Assembly: GCA_002410925.1 (NCBI GenBank)
Contig: DHPR01000030.1
Span: 1-38,549 of the forward strand
DNA length: 38,549 nt
Direction: 5' to 3'
DNA from: UBA5359 sp002410925 [NCBI: bacterium UBP13_UBA5359]
GTDB taxonomy: Bacteria > UBP13 > UBA5359
Shown: one piece after another, positions 8,918 through 16,607 of the stretch
Numbering within the stretch: position 1 is the first letter of the stretch
Layout: each line of letters begins with the position of its first letter
Program-made: the position numbers and the translations under genes
The notes under the pieces: model-generated
The model's input: the letters and a program-made list of their open reading frames with translations, nothing else
The model's database searches: none
Told to the model about the DNA's origin: nothing

Positions 8918-9100
8918 TTTAATTATACCGTTAGGTACTTAGGGTATGCAAGAAAAACGGATTTCGTGCGGCTGAAAGAAGTTTTTGAAGAGTCGCCGGC
9001 AGAAAAAACAAGGCTGCTTATAGCGATCCTGGAGATTGTGCGAATAAAGGAGCCGATACCCAGCCCGTGGATAAAAAAAAGGGAACGACACTTGGAGTAA
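8918..9100 (+). pseudogene. Open fragment without a start codon, possible gene remnant
   Basis: In one plus-strand frame, 60 codons are open from a TAA at 8915 to the TAA at 9098-9100. The translation looks protein-like: charged and helical, e.g. FVRLKEVFEESPAEKTRLL and IKEPIPSPWIKKRERHLE. There is no ATG, no supported GTG or TTG start and no ribosome binding site. It may be the tail of a decayed gene. I see no family. The remainder of the 8838-9237 gap holds only the leader of the LytTR gene and unassigned sequence. Confidence 0.25.
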
Positions 9101-9237
9101 AAGGCCACTTAACCAGGCAAATTACAGCAAAGCTGTTACCCTAAGCTTGTTACAAAGTCCTCTCAGCCGTGCTTTGGCCTGCCTTCCCTTGGCACAAAGA
9201 ATATTTTTCAAATACAATTCACCCTGGCTGTAAATGC

Positions 9238-10365
9238 CTAATAGAGCGAAACAAAAAGAAGCCAAAGGCCCATGAGCAGGAAGATCGTCGCCAGTATCAG
9301 CTTGGAGGCCGGAACTGCTTTTCTGCCCCAATCGGCCATACGCAGAGCGGGGATCCCTAGACTTACCAGCAGGGTCAGGATCAGCAAAGGCGTAACGAAC
9401 GCGGCTCCATAGAACAGCAGATAACCCAGAGCGCTGTTTGCCTTGCCGGGAGTGGAGGCTATCATGGCCAGGGTGGGCAAATATATCTGGCCGGTGCAGA
9501 CCAGTTCCAGCAGAGAGACGACCAATCCGGCCAGAAAAACGGCCGGCACAACGTATACCCGCTTCAATTGATTGCGCAGTACCCGCTGCTTCAGGCACTG
9601 CAGGGGCTTGGGCAGCTTCAAGACGATATCGCCTGTCCTGCCTCCAGCGGCTGCACGGTAATCTTTGAAACTGTAAAGGGCCGCTGCCAAACTGAGGCTG
9701 CCGATGATAATATTGAGGGTTCTGCCCAGAGAATTATCAAAGGCGTAAGCCCTTATAGCTCTGAAGACGCTCCAGCCGATGCCCAGATAGGCCAGGAAGA
9801 CACCTGAGGCAAATATCAAACCCACAATGAGCGTCTCCCTTCTGCCCCGGCCGGCCAGAGTCAGATACGAGGCAAAGAGCAGAAAGGTGGCAAAGGCACA
9901 GGGATTGATGCCGTCCGCCAGGCCGGCCAGAGCCACGGCCGACAGACGCAGGCTGAGGCTGGGCGGAGCGCTGCCTGCGTAGGGATCGCCTTTGCCGGAC
10001 GCCTGGGTCTTGCAGGCTCTGCCGGCCTTGCTGATCCATGCCTTGATCTTCTCCTCGCCGGTAATACAGGCTTCACCGGTAAAGAGCGCCATGCTCCCGT
10101 CCCATTCTGCAACAGGTACTTTATAGCGGCGGTACATCTTAAAGAGCAGCGCCGTGTTCTCGGGCTCCTGCAGATTATATCTGGTGACGGCAGCGTCAGG
10201 ATGAGCGTCGAGATAGTCCAGCACCTGCCGGCATCTGTTGCAGATGGAGTGAAAGAGCATAGGGCATTGAACAGCCGCTGCCAAAGCCGGCTTAACAGGA
10301 AGAAGCGCCGGCAGCAGAAGCAGGAGGAGAATGCCTGCCAGGATGCTCCCTGCCCCCGGCCTCAC
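9238..10365 (-). CDS. Thioredoxin-fold / CcdA (DsbD-beta-like) membrane thiol transporter fusion
   Basis: The product is 375 residues. A signal peptide (residues 1-30) is followed by a thioredoxin- or glutaredoxin-like domain with a CxxC site (CNRC, about 42-45). A CcdA-type membrane domain follows (about 140-375, six or seven segments) with ADGINPCAF and LELVCTGQ. These carry the two intramembrane Cys that pass electrons from cytoplasmic thioredoxin outward in CcdA and DsbD. The fusion probably moves reducing power to an extracytoplasmic thiol partner. The GTG start overlaps the previous stop as GTGA, so it is coupled to the Cys-rich exported protein upstream, a likely client. The exact substrate cannot be read from sequence. 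Confidence 0.88.
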   Translation of the reverse strand: MRPGAGSILAGILLLLLLPALLPVKPALAAAVQCPMLFHSICNRCRQVLDYLDAHPDAAVTRYNLQEPENTALLFKMYRRYKVPVAEWDGSMALFTGEACITGEEKIKAWISKAGRACKTQASGKGDPYAGSAPPSLSLRLSAVALAGLADGINPCAFATFLLFASYLTLAGRGRRETLIVGLIFASGVFLAYLGIGWSVFRAIRAYAFDNSLGRTLNIIIGSLSLAAALYSFKDYRAAAGGRTGDIVLKLPKPLQCLKQRVLRNQLKRVYVVPAVFLAGLVVSLLELVCTGQIYLPTLAMIASTPGKANSALGYLLFYGAAFVTPLLILTLLVSLGIPALRMADWGRKAVPASKLILATIFLLMGLWLLFVSLY

Positions 10366-10964
10366 TTCTCTCTCCCGATAAGCAGCACTATCATCTCCCG
10401 GCAGGCGGCGTTGAAGGCATACTCTTTACGCTTGCCCCCAACTTCTGCCAGCAGATAATCTCCTTTGCTGCCGGACATGTAACCGCTGACGGCATAGCTG
10501 CAGCCATGGCGGCGCTCGGCATCAGGACCGGCCGCAGCTCCGGTCAACAGGGTGATGACGGCCAGGTTGCCGTTCTTGAGCTCCTGCTTGAGTTCGCTGA
10601 AGGTAATACTCCTGGACGGATTCTTCCTGTAGCACTCCCGCAGCTTTAACTTGCAGCCGTAAGCTTCATTGAAAGCGCCGAGTCCATCATACAATGGATA
10701 GGCATACGGCTTGCCTGGCTTATCGCAAAGACACTTCCGGGCAAACAGGGCTGTCTTGGCGGCAAACTCCTCTCTGCTCTCATCCTTCTCCCGACATTTG
10801 AGATAATCCATTACAGAGGCGGCAGCGGCTATATGGCTGCTGTAGGTCTGAGGATAAGCGAACAGCGGCCGGGGCTTGAGATACTCGGCTTTGGGCCGAG
10901 CCGCGTTTGCCGGATAAACGGTGACAAGGAACATGACAGTGATCAGAGTAGATGCATATTTCAA
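10362..10964 (-). CDS. Cys-rich exported protein, C39-peptidase-like without catalytic Cys
   Basis: The product is about 200 residues with a signal peptide (TLITVMFLVTVYPANA). The mature part has the outline of a papain-fold C39-type domain. YPQTYSSHIAAAASVMDYL takes the place of the usual Gln...Cys-Gly-Pro helix, and HGCSYAVSGYMSG takes the place of the His-Ala...Gly-Tyr strand. The catalytic Cys position is Ser/His, so peptidase activity is unlikely. Seven Cys lie in the mature part, and a thiol-redox membrane protein is coupled downstream. I chose TTG at 10964, one base after the ligase stop: GGGAGA lies about eight bases before it and the signal peptide then starts cleanly at MKYAS. An earlier TTG at 10979 overlaps the upstream gene. 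Confidence 0.7.
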   Translation of the reverse strand: MKYASTLITVMFLVTVYPANAARPKAEYLKPRPLFAYPQTYSSHIAAAASVMDYLKCREKDESREEFAAKTALFARKCLCDKPGKPYAYPLYDGLGAFNEAYGCKLKLRECYRKNPSRSITFSELKQELKNGNLAVITLLTGAAAGPDAERRHGCSYAVSGYMSGSKGDYLLAEVGGKRKEYAFNAACREMIVLLIGREK

Positions 10965-10965
10965 C

Positions 10966-13341
10966 TTACTTTCTCCCAATTTTTTTCAGAATATCTTGCG
11001 CCCGCTTACGGATAGGGCCGGGTTCGGCTGATTGAACCAGCGCGGTCAATTCCCGGGCGGCATCCTTCGTTTTGCCACCGCTCAGATGGAGCATGCTGAG
11101 ATTGAAACGGGCAAAGAAATCGTTGGGATTAACGGCAAGAGCCTTCTTATAGGCTACTTTAGCTCTCTCCGGTTGCCGCAAGCCGGAATATACCACACCT
11201 AGATTAGTGCAGGCACGCCAGTTTGACGGATTCAGCATTATGGCTTTTTCATAGGCAGCAGCAGCCTTAGCATTGCTGCCCTGTTGACGATAATAATTGC
11301 CAAGGCTGTAACTTATTTCGGCATTTTTAGGATCAAGCTTGCTTGCCTTGAGGTAATCGCTTACGGCCTGCCGCTGCTGGCCGGCGCGATAGAGCAGATT
11401 GCCCCGTCTTAGATATATCTCGGCTGCATCTTTATGCAGAGAGTCGCCTTCCGCCGCAGACACGAAGACATCTTTGTCCGCTATCTTCACGGCTGCAGAT
11501 GCCTCCTGCGAGGCCTTATCCATCTTGCCCGCATCGGCATATATCTCAGCCAACGCTATGTGTATATCCGGCTTATCCTCCAGTTTGAGCGCTTTTTCGT
11601 ATTCCTCGGCAGCTTCATCATAGCGGCGCAGGTTGCTCAGAACAGCTCCCAGGTTATAGTGTAACCGAGAGTAGTTGGGAGATAACGTTTCTATGCTGCG
11701 ATAGCTCTTCAATGAAGATTCATAATCACCATTGATATTATATACATGACCCAGTTTGTAATAGGCCGGCAGACAATATCCGTCGAGGTTGACAGCCCTA
11801 TCCAACTTTATGCGGGCCAACTGAGGATCATCACTGTGCAAGGCTATTTCCCCTTGCCTGAGATAAGTGCCGGCCATAAAGCTCTTTCCGGTAGGAAAGA
11901 GAGCCAGAATTACCGCTGTGATAGCTGCCCCATAGAGAAGGACAGTGCCTTCGGGATGGGGTTTTGGCATTTGTGTGCTCGCATGGAGCTTGCGTGATTT
12001 CTTTTTTCTTTGCAACGCCACCCTTGCTGCCGGAATTGACATGCTCTCTCTCACAGACTCCTGTCGTAATTGCGCTTCCATAGCCGCAATTAATGCCAGC
12101 ATCAGCCAGAAGAATGAGCCGCCTAACGCCTTACGCATGGTGACGCCAGTCATGTTCTGGATCATGAAAGCCGTCAGGCCGCAGATAAAGGCCGCTGCCG
12201 GATAACGGCGATCATCATCTGCTTGTCGCATTATACGCAATGCCAGACGAATGGCAGCAAACAGGAGCCATACAAAGAGAAACAGCCCTATAACGCCTGT
12301 TTCGGAGGCTATCTCCAAAAACTCGTTATGAGCATGATCGGTTATCTGGCCTATGCCGGTGGCATAGGCTCTGCGGTCCTGGTAGCGGGGATAATATATG
12401 AAGAAAGTGCCCGGTCCGGTTCCAGTAAAGATATGATCCCGGATGATCCCTTGAGCAGCTTTCCAGATAATGACCCGCTGCACGTTGCCTTGCTGGGCGA
12501 TACTGAACGACGTGGCCAGGCGATCTTCCAGCTTCATGGCCGATGGAGCGGTCTTTGCCGCCGTTATCGAGACAGCGATCATAACCATCAGCAGAAGCAG
12601 TGCCCACTTGAGAACGCCTGTCCGGTAAAGCTTACGACAGCCGATATATATCATCAGCAAGCCGGCGTCCAGCAGCAGGGCTACTCCAATGCCCAGCCAA
12701 GCGGCCCTGGTGTAAGTCAGCAACAGGCAGAGGAACATCAGCACGGTCAGGCTTCCAAGGGTAAAACGCCTTATGGAGGACCCTGCGTTGAGGAAAAGGT
12801 TGAGTGCCAGCGAAAGGAGTATAGCCAGGTAGGCGGCAAAATAAGTAGGGTTCCCCATAAAGGAGAGCATACGGGATATATCCCATTTGACGGGGTCTAT
12901 GCCGAAGCGCTGCAGCATCCCGTAAACGCATGTCAGCGCAGCGGCAGCCAGAGCAACGGACAACAGCCTGCTCATACCTTTATCCATTCTGAAGCCCGTG
13001 GTCAGCGTGAGATAGAGAATGATGTAACCGGCGAATTGCAGCATAGCTCTCAAACCGGCATATTTATAAGGCGACAGCAGAAAGACTATGCTGTTCCAGA
13101 CAAAAAGAGCCAATATGGGAAGATTGAGCTCCGAGGCATTGATCAAGGCATTCTTCTCTCTGACCGACTGCACTATCCACACAGCCAGCAAAGCAACTGC
13201 GCCAAGATTGAAGATTGCCTGCTTTATATAGATGGCATCTGCAGTGCCGGTATAAAGGGCCAGTGGGAGCAGGAATACCAAAGCTATCAGAATAAATTCC
13301 ACCGCCCGGCTGTAACCACTTCTTACAACGTTCTTCTGCAT
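10966..13341 (-). CDS. O-antigen ligase-like membrane protein with C-terminal TPR domain
   Basis: The product is 791 residues. About ten to twelve membrane segments fill residues 15-440, with the Wzy/WaaL-type region GPGTFFIYYPRYQDRR followed by DHAHNEFLEIASETGVIG, the conserved His-containing periplasmic loop. A further membrane segment (about 455-475) leads to six or more TPR units (about 490-790; e.g. AEISYSLGNYYRQQGSNAKA). Wzy-TPR proteins of this design are polymerases or ligases that transfer undecaprenyl-linked glycans to lipid or protein acceptors. It is first in an operon with the C39-like protein and the thiol transporter, which could supply or fold the acceptor. The start is ATG at 13341 with only a weak ribosome binding site. 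Confidence 0.88.
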   Translation of the reverse strand: MQKNVVRSGYSRAVEFILIALVFLLPLALYTGTADAIYIKQAIFNLGAVALLAVWIVQSVREKNALINASELNLPILALFVWNSIVFLLSPYKYAGLRAMLQFAGYIILYLTLTTGFRMDKGMSRLLSVALAAAALTCVYGMLQRFGIDPVKWDISRMLSFMGNPTYFAAYLAILLSLALNLFLNAGSSIRRFTLGSLTVLMFLCLLLTYTRAAWLGIGVALLLDAGLLMIYIGCRKLYRTGVLKWALLLLMVMIAVSITAAKTAPSAMKLEDRLATSFSIAQQGNVQRVIIWKAAQGIIRDHIFTGTGPGTFFIYYPRYQDRRAYATGIGQITDHAHNEFLEIASETGVIGLFLFVWLLFAAIRLALRIMRQADDDRRYPAAAFICGLTAFMIQNMTGVTMRKALGGSFFWLMLALIAAMEAQLRQESVRESMSIPAARVALQRKKKSRKLHASTQMPKPHPEGTVLLYGAAITAVILALFPTGKSFMAGTYLRQGEIALHSDDPQLARIKLDRAVNLDGYCLPAYYKLGHVYNINGDYESSLKSYRSIETLSPNYSRLHYNLGAVLSNLRRYDEAAEEYEKALKLEDKPDIHIALAEIYADAGKMDKASQEASAAVKIADKDVFVSAAEGDSLHKDAAEIYLRRGNLLYRAGQQRQAVSDYLKASKLDPKNAEISYSLGNYYRQQGSNAKAAAAYEKAIMLNPSNWRACTNLGVVYSGLRQPERAKVAYKKALAVNPNDFFARFNLSMLHLSGGKTKDAARELTALVQSAEPGPIRKRAQDILKKIGRK

Positions 13342-13385
13342 GGTATTACTGCCTGTTCATTTATTGATCTTGCTTACGGTTGCCA

Positions 13386-13413
13386 ATTCTATCTTCTCAT
13401 AAATTCCGCTCAA
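13386..13413 (-). promoter_or_regulatory. Possible sigma70 promoter for the O-antigen ligase-like operon
   Basis: On the minus strand, TTGAGC (13413-13408) and TAGAAT (13391-13386) are 16 bp apart, 45 bp before the ATG at 13341. The match is moderate. Confidence 0.4.
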
Positions 13414-13415
13414 GT

Positions 13416-13613
13416 TCAAATAGAGGCGCCTTCGGTTTCCTTCCTGATCACCTTAAAGCTCAGAGAGGCTTCCTTATCCTGGGCCAGCAGGCCAGTGGAT
13501 ACGGTTGAATCTCTACGTATAGCTCTTTTCAGTTCAACCGTAAAAGAAGGGGCAGAGATAGGTATTCTTCATTGTTATTGCAGTTGCTCAAAGCCGTTGG
13601 GGTACGTTCCCAT
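13416..13613 (-). pseudogene. Degenerate small reading frame between the ligase and dehydrogenase genes
   Basis: From the ATG at 13613 one frame reads MGTYPNGFEQLQ, meets stops at codons 13 and 15, and is then open for 50 codons to a TGA at 13416. The open part looks protein-like (e.g. PSFTVELKRAIRRDSTVS, ASLSFKVIRKETEGASI). It could be a decayed gene end or chance. No family was recognised, and the rest of the 276-bp gap holds only the promoter. Confidence 0.2.
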
Positions 13614-13617
13614 AAGT

Positions 13618-14676
13618 TTACCAGCGAAAAATAGGTTTGACCATGTCGTAGTAGTTTCGGTCTATTTCCTCATACGCCCGGGGAGCGTCATCAACATCAT
13701 AAACGGGCGAGAAATCCACCTTCAGCCTTCCTGAAGCTACCAGAGAGAGTACCTCTGTCTTATGGCCGGGACCATTGGCGCAGCTCATGGTAATAGTAGC
13801 ATTGGTCACAAACCATTTCTGATACGGCGTCAGAATAATAGGACGCGGATAATCTCCCTGCAGGTGAATACGTACCGGGAGCTCATCATCCGTCCAGCCT
13901 CCTGATTTCACGTAACCATTCAGAGTATTGATAACATCTGGATCGCCTGAGCACTCAATAATGGCATCAACTCCGTGTCCGTCGGTAATCTCCCGAACGG
14001 CTTCAAGAGGATCGGTAGAGGAGGAATCTATTACACGATCAGCATAGGGCAGTGCACGCTCCGCTCTGATATGGCGACAATCCATGGCAATTACCCGGCA
14101 ATCGGCATATATCTTTATTAGCTGCATAGCCGCTATTCCCATTTGACCGCAGCCTGTCACCAGTATAGTTTCACCATCAGCCGGACGCAGACGCTTGACT
14201 CCCTTTAACGCCACGCTGGGAATATAGGCTGCTACAGCCTCTTCATCGCTGACCTCATCCGGTATTTTGGCCAGAGCATCGCCGGCGCTGCCGGCAACAG
14301 TTGGATTTTTGATGGAGAGACTTACCTGGCCTCCCCAGGCATGGCAATAATCAGGGAAATACCTGACCTCGTTGGCCATAACCCTGTCGCCTATGCAGGG
14401 TAGATAACCGGCGTCCTGCGGCTTGACGCGATCTCCTACATATATTACCTGTCCCACCTGCTCATAGCCGGGAATCAAGGGATACCATATTTCGCTGCCT
14501 TTATCTATGGCCTCTCCGCGATAAAGCTTCATCTCCGTACCTAAGGATACGCCGCTAAAAGTAGTCTTTACCACCACTGTCTCATCGTCCACTATCGGCA
14601 AGTGAATGCCCTTTACCACTGCCTTATAGGGACGCTCAAAAATAATTGCTTTAGCTCTTTTAAAATTGCTATTCAT
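13618..14676 (-). CDS. Medium-chain dehydrogenase/reductase (zinc-alcohol-dehydrogenase-like)
   Basis: The product is 352 residues. It has a GroES-like N-terminal domain (TFSGVSLGTEMKLYRGE; PGYEQVGQVIYVGDRV) and a Rossmann nucleotide-binding domain with ILVTGCGQMGIAAMQLIK and a strand ending VIAMDCRH. This is the MDR superfamily; the GTE motif recalls sugar- or sugar-alcohol-type and BchC-like members. The usual GHE zinc motif is replaced by GYE. It likely oxidises or reduces a sugar-derived alcohol with NAD(P). It is last in the carbohydrate operon, 33 bp after the radical SAM gene. ATG at 14676 follows GGAGAAGAG; an upstream in-frame start at 14703 is less likely. Confidence 0.85.
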   Translation of the reverse strand: MNSNFKRAKAIIFERPYKAVVKGIHLPIVDDETVVVKTTFSGVSLGTEMKLYRGEAIDKGSEIWYPLIPGYEQVGQVIYVGDRVKPQDAGYLPCIGDRVMANEVRYFPDYCHAWGGQVSLSIKNPTVAGSAGDALAKIPDEVSDEEAVAAYIPSVALKGVKRLRPADGETILVTGCGQMGIAAMQLIKIYADCRVIAMDCRHIRAERALPYADRVIDSSSTDPLEAVREITDGHGVDAIIECSGDPDVINTLNGYVKSGGWTDDELPVRIHLQGDYPRPIILTPYQKWFVTNATITMSCANGPGHKTEVLSLVASGRLKVDFSPVYDVDDAPRAYEEIDRNYYDMVKPIFRW

Positions 14677-14709
14677 AATCTCTTCTCCATATTGAAAGGA
14701 CAATCCTTT

Positions 14710-15786
14710 TCATGCCTGGCCATTGTAACTATAATTGTGCCGCCAGCGCCAGACACACCGCTTGCAGGCAGGGTTCCCTGCTGAATCGATCCCTCTTCGG
14801 AATCGATCGGCTTCAGGGCCTTGAAAAATCTCTTCTATGCTCTTTTCCAGAATATTTCCCAGCGAACCGTCGCTGACATCAAGACAGAAAGAGGTGCTTC
14901 CATCGCTGCGAATAGAGAGACGATTCCAGGGAGCACGACAGCTTAGCGGCAGAATATCCGCCTCCGGGTCATTATACCAGGGCGGCAAATGCTCCGGCTG
15001 CATGCTGTCGACGCTCAGACGCAACCGCAGATCGGGATAATTCGCCATCAGCCTTTCAACGTTTTCAGCCAGATTTCGCCCATACCCACAAGAGAATTCA
15101 GCCAGCCAGCTTGCTCCGGTATTCTCTCTGATACCATAGCTTGACAGCCACTCTGAATACAAATACAGCTGCTCACGGCTGAGGAATATTTGCGGGCTCA
15201 GCAACCAGTCCTGCACACCCCACTTTTTCAGATAGAGAGCTAACTCTCCGAGCCTGCCCATATTCTCAGGCAGAAGAGTAGTCATCACTGCCAGCTTCTG
15301 ATGCGGGAATTCTTGTCGCATTCTCTCTATGCCGGCTTCTATCCGAGCAAAGGTGCCCTTCACCCCTCTGACAAGGTCATGGATTTCCGGCGGGCCGTCA
15401 AGAGAAAGGTAAATCCATTCAAAGAGACCTCCCAGAGAATGAACCCATTCCTTTAAAAGCACACCGTTGGTGACCAGGCTATGCTGCAACCCCAGCTCTG
15501 ACAGGCGACAGCAAAAATCTCCCAGCCAGGGAACCAGCAGCGGCTCTCCCCCCCAAACAGTGATATACGGCTCCAGCGAAGCTAATTGATCCGCTACAAA
15601 GAGCCACCGGGATAGGTCCATCTCATATTGGTCGCGGCAGCTATGCTGATAACCTTTCTCCCCCCACTGGCCGCACATTCGGCAATGCAGATTGCACCGT
15701 CGTGTAAGCTGCACGGTTACGGCTCGCAGCGTTATCCGCTCCTCCTCTTTCGGCTCTCCTCCATATGCGGTATCAGCCATCCTCAT
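14710..15786 (-). CDS. Radical SAM protein with SPASM-like C-terminal cysteines
   Basis: The product is 358 residues. The radical SAM motif CNLHCRMC (C31, C35, C38) binds a 4Fe-4S cluster. VWGGEPLL matches the GGEP SAM-binding motif, and YLSLDGPPEIHD is typical of the class. The C-terminal Cys set (LSCRAPWNR, SFCLD, CKRCVW) fits an auxiliary-cluster SPASM domain. Such enzymes often modify peptides or proteins, though some act on sugars or aminoglycosides. It is embedded in a carbohydrate operon (ATGA overlap with the isomerase-like gene upstream) with no obvious precursor peptide, so its substrate is unknown. Confidence 0.88.
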   Translation of the reverse strand: MRMADTAYGGEPKEEERITLRAVTVQLTRRCNLHCRMCGQWGEKGYQHSCRDQYEMDLSRWLFVADQLASLEPYITVWGGEPLLVPWLGDFCCRLSELGLQHSLVTNGVLLKEWVHSLGGLFEWIYLSLDGPPEIHDLVRGVKGTFARIEAGIERMRQEFPHQKLAVMTTLLPENMGRLGELALYLKKWGVQDWLLSPQIFLSREQLYLYSEWLSSYGIRENTGASWLAEFSCGYGRNLAENVERLMANYPDLRLRLSVDSMQPEHLPPWYNDPEADILPLSCRAPWNRLSIRSDGSTSFCLDVSDGSLGNILEKSIEEIFQGPEADRFRRGIDSAGNPACKRCVWRWRHNYSYNGQA

Positions 15787-16607
15787 ATAAACCTCTTAAT
15801 AAATTCCAGCGATCTTCGTGTGCCAAAAATAACATCCTCGGCCTGTTCATACTCAATATATACTGTTCCCTGAAAAGCCGATACCTGCGTCATGACGGCC
15901 TGCCAGTTCACCTGGCCGTCGCCGCAGGCAGCACATTCATAATAGCCGTCACTCAGCTGATAGTCCTTAAGATGAACATAAGCCGTCTGTGCCTCGATAA
16001 GAGGATATTCTGCCTGTGGCTGCACCCCTCCATAAGCTAAGAAATTGGCTGGATCGTAGAGCGCCCGGACAGCCGGGCACGCTGTTTCACTAATCAATCT
16101 CGACAGTCGTTCTCCTGTGGTAGTCAGGCTGCCGAACCGGTGAAAATGCCGGCCGTCCCCGGCCGGAGTTATGCCTCCGTGTACTTCCACCGCCAGAATC
16201 ACTCCTCTGCTGTGAGCATATGAACCGGCTGCCTGCAAAGATCCCACTACCTGCCTCCAGATATTATGAGTTATCTCCTCTTCTTTGCAAAAACCGGCAA
16301 AAACACGCAGATATGCGGCTTCCAAACGAGCACAGACATCGATCGCCCGTTTAACCCGCGCTAGCTCGCGATGATAATCCGGCACAGAAAAATCATTGCC
16401 GGCCGCTACAGCTTCGCAAAGAAGTCCGTACTCGGATAACTTCCTCTTGACAGCCTCTATTTCAGAGGCCGTGGAATCACCGCTCAGGTAGGCATAATCA
16501 TTTTCGCAAGAGAGTTCTATATGCTTCAGGCCCAGGCCGGCGGTAGCTCGTATATAATTATCCAAGCTCATTTCGCGGTATCCCCAGCATGCGTTTCCCA
16601 GCTTCAC
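15783..16607 (-). CDS. Sugar phosphate isomerase/epimerase-like TIM-barrel protein
   Basis: The product is 274 residues of the xylose-isomerase-like TIM-barrel family (IolE, tagatose epimerase and similar). The likely metal ligands are E141 (AVEVHGG), D185 (YDPANF), H212 (VHLKD) and the C-terminal Glu in YIEYE. It should isomerise, epimerise or dehydrate a sugar or inositol derivative using a divalent metal. The GTG start overlaps the stop of the GH57-like gene (GTGA), and its own stop overlaps the radical SAM start, so these three genes are translationally coupled. The exact substrate is not readable from sequence. Confidence 0.87.
   Translation of the reverse strand: MKLGNACWGYREMSLDNYIRATAGLGLKHIELSCENDYAYLSGDSTASEIEAVKRKLSEYGLLCEAVAAGNDFSVPDYHRELARVKRAIDVCARLEAAYLRVFAGFCKEEEITHNIWRQVVGSLQAAGSYAHSRGVILAVEVHGGITPAGDGRHFHRFGSLTTTGERLSRLISETACPAVRALYDPANFLAYGGVQPQAEYPLIEAQTAYVHLKDYQLSDGYYECAACGDGQVNWQAVMTQVSAFQGTVYIEYEQAEDVIFGTRRSLEFIKRFI

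Noticed and set aside
9122-9237. A tail of 30-40 residues beyond the thiol transporter stop that faintly recalls a LuxR-type helix-turn-helix end
   Set aside because: It is open only because it continues an overlapping shadow frame. The similarity is too weak to call, and there is no start.
12223-13734. A 503-codon open frame on the plus strand
   Set aside because: It lies antisense to the O-antigen-ligase gene and the adjoining gap. Its translation is rich in Gln, His and Cys, with no domain or ribosome binding site. The minus-strand gene is certain.
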